Shown piece after piece: positions 1 to 5,300 of a stretch of DNA of 6,117 bases. Numbering within the stretch: the stretch's first letter is position 1; the number at the start of each line of letters is the position of its first letter. The position numbers were made by a program, and so were the translations under genes. The notes under the pieces were generated by a model. The model saw nothing but the letters and a program-made list of their open reading frames with translations, was not told where the DNA came from and ran no database searches. The DNA comes from Oscillospiraceae bacterium. Lineage in GTDB: Bacteria > Bacillota > Clostridia > Oscillospirales > QAMX01. The stretch spans positions 1-6,117 of the forward strand of contig CACYBP010000057.1 of the NCBI GenBank assembly GCA_902772625.1, read 5' to 3'.

Positions 1-9
1 ATATGTTAA

Positions 10-86
10 TGGTAGCGGAAGTGGGACTTGAACCTACGACACCTCGGGTATGAACCGAGTGCTCTAGCCAACTGAGCTATTCCGCC
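10..86 (-). tRNA. tRNA-Met (CAU anticodon), elongator type
   Basis: The minus strand folds into a complete cloverleaf of 77 nt including an encoded CCA end (10-12). The acceptor stem is GGCGGAA paired with TTCCGCT (one G-U pair), with discriminator A. The D-stem is GCTC/GAGC. The anticodon stem CTCGG/CCGAG holds the loop TTCATAC, with anticodon CAT at 50-52. It is not the initiator tRNA, because the acceptor stem starts with a paired G and the anticodon stem lacks the three G-C pairs of initiators. Loop bases TTCATAC and the GGCGG start fit elongator tRNA-Met better than the lysidine-modified tRNA-Ile(CAU), whose loop is usually CTCATAA. The T-stem GTAGG/CCCAC has an A-C mismatch in the middle pair (51-63 in standard tRNA numbering), which is unusual but need not abolish function. 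It has its own promoter just upstream. Confidence 0.95.
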
Positions 87-91
87 GTGTC

Positions 92-114
92 AAGCCGTCC
101 TCTTCAGACGACTT
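92..114 (-). other. Hairpin in the 5' leader of the tRNA-Met transcript
   Basis: On the minus strand AAGTCGTC (114-107) pairs with GACGGCTT (99-92), giving 8 base pairs with one G-U and a 7-nt loop. It begins close to the predicted transcription start (about 112-113) and ends 5 nt before the mature tRNA 5' end. It would sit in the leader removed by RNase P. A role in leader stability or processing is inference only. Confidence 0.5.
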
Positions 115-118
115 GTAC

Positions 119-147
119 ATTATAAAGGATAACGTCCGATTTGTCAA
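119..147 (-). promoter_or_regulatory. Consensus sigma-A promoter for tRNA-Met
   Basis: The minus strand has TTGACA (147-142), a 17-nt spacer and TATAAT (124-119), an exact match to the housekeeping sigma factor consensus at optimal spacing. An A-rich tract (163-152, including seven consecutive A) lies directly upstream of the -35 box, where an UP element would contact the alpha subunit of RNA polymerase. This combination is typical of stable-RNA genes. The expected start is near 112-113, giving a leader of about 27 nt before the tRNA. It lies in the short gap after folD, so tRNA expression need not depend on read-through from that gene. Confidence 0.88.
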
Positions 148-180
148 GTGCTTTTTTTGATTTCGGCGTTTTCCGTCAGT

Positions 181-1038
181 TTACCCGATATTCTCCTTCA
201 GTTCGGCCGCATATAGGGTATTTTTCATCAGGATCGCCCGGGTCATCGGCCCGACTCCTCCCGGAACCGGTGTGATATAGGAAGCCAAAGGCTCGCACGC
301 GGCAAAATCCACGTCTCCGCACAGCTTGCCCTCTTCGTTCCGGTTCATGCCAACGTCCACGATCACGGCGCCGGGCTTCACCATATCGGCCCGGATGAAT
401 CCGGCTTTTCCCACCGCGGAAACCAGAATATCGGCCCTTCGGGTGATATCCGCAAGATCCCGCGTTTTGGAATGCGCCACCGTCACCGTGCCGTTGCGGC
501 GCAGGAGCAGAAGCGCCATCGGCTTTCCCACGATATTGGATCTTCCCACCACCACGCAGTTTTTTCCGGCAGGGTCGATCCCGTATTCGTCCAGAAGCTC
601 CAGGATCCCGGCTGGCGTGCAGGGAAGGAACCCCTTCTCTCCTATCGTCATCCTGCCGACGTTGACCGGATGAAAGGCGTCCACGTCCTTGTCGGGAGAG
701 ATACGTTCGATCACGCGCCGCTGGTCATATCTTTTCGGAAGCGGCAGCTGTACGAGGATCCCGTGAACCGCGGGGTCGTCGTTGAGCCTGTCAATCAGGG
801 AAAGAAGCGCCTCTTCCCCGTAATCGGCCGGAAGCTTATACGGCCGGCTTTCAATACCGCATTCGACGCAGTCCTTTTCTTTGTTGCGCACGTAAACCGC
901 CGAGGCAGGGTCCTCCCCCACCAGGATCACGGCCAGACAGGGTCTTGCCTTCCCTTCCGCGGCGCGCTTTTCAGCGCACAGTGCGATCTCTTTTTTGATT
1001 TTGGCAGCCAGGGCTTTGCCGTCCATTCTTTCACTCAT
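181..1038 (-). CDS. folD: Bifunctional methylenetetrahydrofolate dehydrogenase / methenyltetrahydrofolate cyclohydrolase FolD
   Basis: FolD catalyses the reversible NAD(P)-dependent oxidation of 5,10-methylene-THF to 5,10-methenyl-THF and its hydrolysis to 10-formyl-THF, in the cytoplasm. The product supplies purine synthesis and initiator Met-tRNA formylation. The 285-residue length is normal. The N-terminal catalytic domain (about 1-120) shows Y49 and K53 in the YVRNK motif, Q97 in the VQLPLP motif and D120 in the DKDVDAFHP motif, matching the known active-site Tyr, Lys, Gln and Asp. The Rossmann domain (about 140-270) has GRSNIVGKPMA at 165-175, a typical dinucleotide-binding signature, followed by TPVPGGVGPMT at 256-266. 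The ATG at 1036-1038 is chosen because GGGGAG lies 8 nt upstream and because it overlaps the lgt stop as ATGA. An internal ATG at codon 5 is less likely. No Rho-independent terminator is visible after its TAA stop. Identification is secure. Confidence 0.98.
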   Translation of the reverse strand: MSERMDGKALAAKIKKEIALCAEKRAAEGKARPCLAVILVGEDPASAVYVRNKEKDCVECGIESRPYKLPADYGEEALLSLIDRLNDDPAVHGILVQLPLPKRYDQRRVIERISPDKDVDAFHPVNVGRMTIGEKGFLPCTPAGILELLDEYGIDPAGKNCVVVGRSNIVGKPMALLLLRRNGTVTVAHSKTRDLADITRRADILVSAVGKAGFIRADMVKPGAVIVDVGMNRNEEGKLCGDVDFAACEPLASYITPVPGGVGPMTRAILMKNTLYAAELKENIG

Positions 1039-2126
1039 TCGCTTTTCTCCCCGGGGTCCTCCTCGTCTTCCGGCCGATCCTCTTCGGATTCTGCCGCCAT
1101 CTCCTCCGATGCGGTTTCATCGCCGTTATCCGTCAAACCGTCCTGCGGCTCATCGTCTTCCGCTGAAGGATCCGCGTCCTCTGCGTCTTCGTTCCCGGTT
1201 TCATCCGTCCCGGCTTCGCCGGTATCCGGTTCGGGATAGAGATAGGGCACCTTGCGGATCATGGTGGTCCCCTTCTTGAACACGGTCACCTTGGAGAAGC
1301 CGAGCGGACCCGTTTTTTCCTTATGCGTGAACTTCCAGAGGAAGATCGCCACGCTTAGAACAAACAGGATCACGCTGAGCATCTGTGAAACGCGGATCTT
1401 TGTGGAGAAGAAATAGAGCTCGTCTCCCCCGCGAAGGCCCTCGGTGAAGAAACGGCCGAAGCCGTACCACCCCACGTAAAAGACCAGTATCTCGCCGCCG
1501 AAAGAAATACGCGGCTTGATTACCAGGAAGATCAAAACCAGACCCAGGAGGTTCCAAAGCGATTCGTAAAGAAAGATCGGGTGCACGTACACCACGTTGG
1601 GGTATCCGATCCCCATGGCCCAGAAGGGCAGATCAGCCACGTTCTGCGAAGCAAAGGCTTTTCCGTAGGCCTCGGCGTTCACGAAATTGCCCCAGCGGCC
1701 CACGATCTGGCCGATCAGGAAGCCGATGGCCGCCAGATCGTAGATCTTATAGCAATTCAGCTTTTTGATCTTTGAGATCACGAAGCCCGTGACGAAGGCG
1801 CCGATCACCGCGCCGTAGATCGCAATGCCGCCTTCCCAGATATAAAAGATCGAGAGAAGATCGTCTTTGTAGCTTTCAAAACTGAACAGAACGTAATAGA
1901 GCCTTGCGCCGATGATGGCGAAGATCGTGCCCCAAAGCACGTAGTCTACCACCTGATCACCGGTCAGGCCGAAATTTTTCGCCTGGAACAGCGCATAAAG
2001 GAAGGCGATGGCAAAGCCGACCGCGATGATGATGCCGTACCAGTATATGTCTTTGCCGAAAATGCTGAAGGCTGTCCGATTCATGATCAGATCCAGTCCC
2101 AGCTTGGGAAATACCACGTGGCTCAA
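1035..2126 (-). CDS. lgt: Prolipoprotein diacylglyceryl transferase Lgt with acidic C-terminal tail
   Basis: Lgt transfers a diacylglyceryl group from phosphatidylglycerol to the lipobox cysteine of prolipoproteins in the cytoplasmic membrane, the first step of lipoprotein maturation. The signature GRWGNFVNAEAYG (143-155) contains R144, N147 and E152, equivalent to E. coli R143, N146 and E151. WYG (29-31) and the Arg at 232 in TEGLRGGDEL match other conserved family positions, and HPIFLYES (182-189) is also typical. Where E. coli has the conserved H103, this protein has Y104 (GGIAIYG). Hydrophobic segments occur around 28-48, 60-82, 98-118, 128-148, 188-204, 212-226 and 248-265, consistent with seven membrane passes. 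After a basic linker, residues 298-363 are strongly acidic (31 of 66 are D or E). The start is TTG (2124-2126): GGAGGAG lies 7 nt upstream, and the resulting FPKLGLDL segment resembles clostridial homologues. ATG at codon 15 lacks a good ribosome site. It is followed by folD with a 4-base overlap. Confidence 0.97.
   Translation of the reverse strand: MSHVVFPKLGLDLIMNRTAFSIFGKDIYWYGIIIAVGFAIAFLYALFQAKNFGLTGDQVVDYVLWGTIFAIIGARLYYVLFSFESYKDDLLSIFYIWEGGIAIYGAVIGAFVTGFVISKIKKLNCYKIYDLAAIGFLIGQIVGRWGNFVNAEAYGKAFASQNVADLPFWAMGIGYPNVVYVHPIFLYESLWNLLGLVLIFLVIKPRISFGGEILVFYVGWYGFGRFFTEGLRGGDELYFFSTKIRVSQMLSVILFVLSVAIFLWKFTHKEKTGPLGFSKVTVFKKGTTMIRKVPYLYPEPDTGEAGTDETGNEDAEDADPSAEDDEPQDGLTDNGDETASEEMAAESEEDRPEDEEDPGEKSE
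1047..1052 (-). promoter_or_regulatory. Ribosome binding site of folD inside the end of lgt
   Basis: GGGGAG on the minus strand sits 8 nt before the folD ATG, within the last codons of lgt. Together with the 4-base ATGA overlap it indicates that ribosomes ending lgt can start folD directly, and it supports the chosen start over the internal ATG four codons later. Confidence 0.8.
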
Positions 2127-2133
2127 AGGAAAT

Positions 2134-2140
2134 CTCCTCC
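2134..2140 (-). promoter_or_regulatory. Strong ribosome binding site that fixes the TTG start of lgt
   Basis: GGAGGAG on the minus strand is a near-perfect anti-16S match, 7 nt before TTG at 2126-2124. No ATG in this frame has comparable spacing, since the nearest (2084-2082) is preceded only by weak purine runs. The site therefore decides the start codon. Confidence 0.85.
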
Positions 2141-2149
2141 TTCAATCTT

Positions 2150-2282
2150 CGCCGTGCCCGGCGGGAAGGGAGACACGCTGCGGAAAGCGCGGCGCAATCC
2201 GAAAAAACGGACCTTCTCCTGTACGTTCTTCTCTCCGCGGCAGGGAAAAACAGACGTCCCCGCCGCGACAGAAAGAACAATT
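2150..2282 (-). promoter_or_regulatory. Structured 5' leader of lgt (possible cis-regulatory RNA)
   Basis: From the predicted start near 2282 to the TTG codon there are about 156 untranslated nt. Three local hairpins can be read on the minus strand. The first has 10 bp (CGCGGCGGGG with CCCTGCCGCG, one G-U) and a 12-nt loop at 2236-2267. The second has 6 bp (CGCGCT with AGCGTG) at 2174-2191. The third has 5 bp (CGCCG/CGGCG) with loop GGCA at 2150-2163, 9 nt before the Shine-Dalgarno site. A pyrimidine run TCTCCCTTC (2173-2165) can alternatively pair with the Shine-Dalgarno region, or through TCTCC with GGAGA at 2236-2232. I cannot assign it to a known riboswitch class. No hairpin is followed by a U-run, so none looks like an intrinsic terminator. 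Confidence 0.4.
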
Positions 2283-2288
2283 AAGAGT

Positions 2289-2317
2289 ATTATACCACAT
2301 TTTCCCAATAATGCAAA
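2289..2317 (-). promoter_or_regulatory. Promoter of the lgt-folD operon (extended -10)
   Basis: The minus strand carries TATAAT at 2294-2289 preceded by TGG, which makes an extended -10 element (TGnTATAAT). A weaker -35, TTTGCA (2317-2312, 4 of 6 consensus bases), is at 17-nt spacing. The -35 begins 2 nt after the stop codon of the upstream glucan synthase-like gene. The expected start is A at 2282 or 2281. This gives lgt-folD its own transcription, separate from the upstream gene, although no terminator is visible between them. Confidence 0.75.
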
Positions 2318-2319
2318 GA

Positions 2320-5300
2320 CTATTTTGCCTCGCCCGGCGTAAGGCTCGCCCGGGCGATCCCGTCGCGATCCGGCGTGAGAAGCGTTTCGATCCGCTCTCC
2401 CGTTTCCCGGATCAGGCCGACCGCGATCCCTGAAAGGAGCTTTCCTTCGGAGAACAGCGTAAAGGTCACCTGCAGGCGCTCTCGTCCGCCGATCACCGCC
2501 TCCAGAGAGAATTTCCTCCGGCGCAGACCGAAAAGTGCCCCGTCCTTCGTGAAGATCGTTTCCCTCTCCTCCCCGTCGTAATAAGGGTAGGCCTGCATCC
2601 CCGTTCTGCGTTCCCCGTCCCTAAAGTACAGGGCGAGACCGTTCCACAAAGGATCGGAGGACTCGATCCGGCCGTCTCCCGAGAGAACGAGGTCGGTCCT
2701 GCCGTCGGAAAGGCACAGTTTTTCCTCTCCCGCCTTTCCCGGCTCCTTGAGCCATCGCGTCCCGCTGCCTTCTCCGAGGGAACCTGGAGGCGCCTCGCCC
2801 ATCGTCTCCTCCGCCGCGGGTCCGTGACGCGCCGTTTCCCACAAAAGCGGCCGGAAGGCCCTGATCTCGGGCCTTGAAAAGAATCGCCGCTTCATGACGC
2901 CGTGCGAGAGATACTCGTCCGCCGCCGCGGCCAGCATTCCGGCGTGATGCGACATATAGGCGCGTACCGGGCGGATCCTTTCCGGATCCGAAGCATCCAG
3001 CGCCTCGTAAAAGCCAAAGCGCCCGACTCCTCCCAATTCCTCGATATACCTGAGATTCCTCACGGCGCTCTCTTCCTTCCCCAGCGCCAGGAAGGCGGCA
3101 TACGGAGCGATCACGTACTCTCCCGTCCTTCTCGGCGCAAGAGAGAGCGACGAAGCGCCGTGCGCCTTGTACCGGTAGGAAAACGCCCCGTCAAAAGCGT
3201 AAAAACAGCTTTCTGAAACGCCCCAGGGTCTGCCCCTCCTGTCGCCTGAAAGCTTCTGCATCAGAACGGCGAAGCTTCCCCCTTCTCCGGCCAGCGTGCC
3301 GCGGGGAGCGGGCAGAAACAGCTCCGGCAGAAGCGATTCGAACATGGTGCCCGACCAGCTTGCAAGCCCCGCGTATCCGCGAAAGCGCCTCACCGGACGC
3401 CCGAGTCTTTCCCAATGCTCTATGGGCACCCGTCCCAGGGCTACAGCGAGGAACGACAGGATGCGGGCTTCGCTCTGATAGAGATCATAGCGGTTTTCAA
3501 GAAGCTCTTCCCGGTCGGCGTCATATCCCACCGAAAACAGTCTGTCGGATCGGTCGTAAAGCCTTTCAAGCTCCATCGCCAGGGCCATATTCTCAGCCGA
3601 ACCTGCGTATTCGGGATAGCCCTTCTCCCGGAAGGCCACGGCGGCGGTCAGAAGCGACGCGGCAAGGTTCCCGGAATCCACACTGGACAGAAGACGCGGC
3701 GGAGCCGGATCGAAAGAAGGAAGCGCGTACCAGTTGTAGAAGAGTCCCCACTTCTTTTGAAGGGTCTCCATGGTCCGGAGCATCTCGCCGCCGAGCTTCA
3801 GGAATTCGTCCGCTCCGGGAAGGCCCAGATCGTCGAAGGCGATGAACGCGAGCAGCGTCATGCCCATATCCGTCGGAGAAGTGATCTTCGCGACGCCTTT
3901 ATAGGGATAAAGCTGCAGATTGTCGGCCGGAAGATATCCCCACTCCGCCCGGCAGAGCTTTTTATAAAGCTCCATCAGGTCGGCCGTGCGCCATTTGAGA
4001 TAAGAGGCGTCCCTCACGCTGACCGGTTTTTCCCTCTCCCTTCGCGAAAGGAAGAACGCGGCCGCAAATCCCGGCAGCCATACAGGGAGAAGCGCCGGGC
4101 AGAAAAGCCCCGCCGCCAGAGCGGGCGGTAGAAGCCTTGCCGCGTATTTCCGAAGCGTCCAGTCGCCGCCTCCGAAGGGCGACCACTCCAGAAGCTTTTT
4201 CCCGGAGATCAGAAGTCTGAACCCCGCACGGAGAAAGGCTCCCAGAAGAAGAACGGTCTCATAAGGCAGAAATACCAGAGATAAGAGCGAGGCAAGAGCG
4301 CTTCTTTCCAGATCCGAAACTCTCGCCGTCAGGTTTCTTTCCAGGTATTCTCCTCCGTGTAGAGCAACGGCGAAGGCCTTCTCAAGAAGCGGCCGGAGAA
4401 GAAGCGAGGCGGGAAGGATCAGAAACAGCGCCTTTCCCCCCGCAGCTCCGGCGATCAGCGAAAGAAGGATCACGGGCTTCAGAAAAATCCTGCGGAGATT
4501 TTCGGTGATGAGCCAGGCGTTCCACGCCCCGTGACTGTGCGGGAACAGCAGCGAAAGATTCTGCGTATCCCCTCTCGTCCAGCGGCAGAGTCTCGTCCAA
4601 TATGACGCCGCCGTGCGCGGCTCCTCTTCAAAAAACGCCGCGTCGCGCGCAACTGCCGTGCCGAGAAGGCCGCCTTCCGGGACGTCGTGCGACAGGATCT
4701 TTCCCTCCGGGAACGCTCCGGGGAGAAGCGCGGCCGCGGCGTCGATTCTGAGAAGGCCCTTTCCGGGATAGGTCCCGCGCCCGGTCAGGGAGAAGAGCAG
4801 ATCTCGATCCTGCCCGCCGTAAAGGTCGATCCCGCATCCCGCCGAAACGATCTCCCCGAAAAAAGTTTCCTCCCCGGCAGAAGGCGACGGCCGGAGAAGC
4901 GGAGAGATCACCGCGTATCCCCTCTCTACGCGCCCCTTCCGGATCACCGGAGCGTTCAGCGGATGCGCCGCCTTTTCCACAAGCCTTCTCACGCTTCCCG
5001 GCCAGGGACGGGTATCACGGTCCAGCGTCACCAGATTTTGAAAGCCCCGAAGCGGCTCTCCCGTAAGGTCTCCCTCCATCCCCTCTCCCCGGCGAAGAGC
5101 GGAGAGGAGCGAGAGGAGCGCGCCGCGCTTTCTCTCCTTTCCCCGGTAGATCCCGTCACGCGGCGCGTAGACCCTCTTTCGGAGAAAGCCGTAGAACGGC
5201 GTATGATACTTCTCTTTCAATTCTTTGAGACCCCGTCTGAGCAGGTTCTCCACTTCTTTTTCCTCCTCCGGGTCGGGAGACGCCGTATCCGGTCTGTCCA

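Noticed and set aside
10..86. tRNA-Ile (lysidine-modified CAU) instead of tRNA-Met
   Set aside because: The anticodon loop TTCATAC and the GGCGG...CCGCT acceptor stem fit elongator tRNA-Met, while tRNA-Ile(CAU) normally has CTCATAA. A residual uncertainty remains because the anticodon is the same in DNA.
148..180. Terminator after folD
   Set aside because: The minus strand has A-runs, not U-runs, and only a 3-bp hairpin. The A-tract is better explained as an UP-like element of the tRNA promoter.
472..1239. Plus-strand ORF of 255 codons with a serine-rich end, antisense to folD and the end of lgt
   Set aside because: Its serine run is the reverse-strand reading of the Asp/Glu codons in the acidic Lgt tail, it has no family resemblance, and it lies over two secure genes.
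2150..2250. THF or ZTP (pfl) riboswitch in the lgt leader, suggested by folD in the operon, a GGAGAG-AGA start and a CCGGGCA motif
   Set aside because: Beyond these short matches the conserved cores are absent: no GACTGGC-like 5' segment for ZTP and no GTTAAG-type core for THF. An Rfam covariance-model search would be decisive.
2201..2267. Intrinsic terminator after the glucan synthase-like gene
   Set aside because: The 10-bp hairpin is not followed by a U-run on the minus strand. The six-T run at 2202-2207 sits in the loop of only a weak 5-bp stem.
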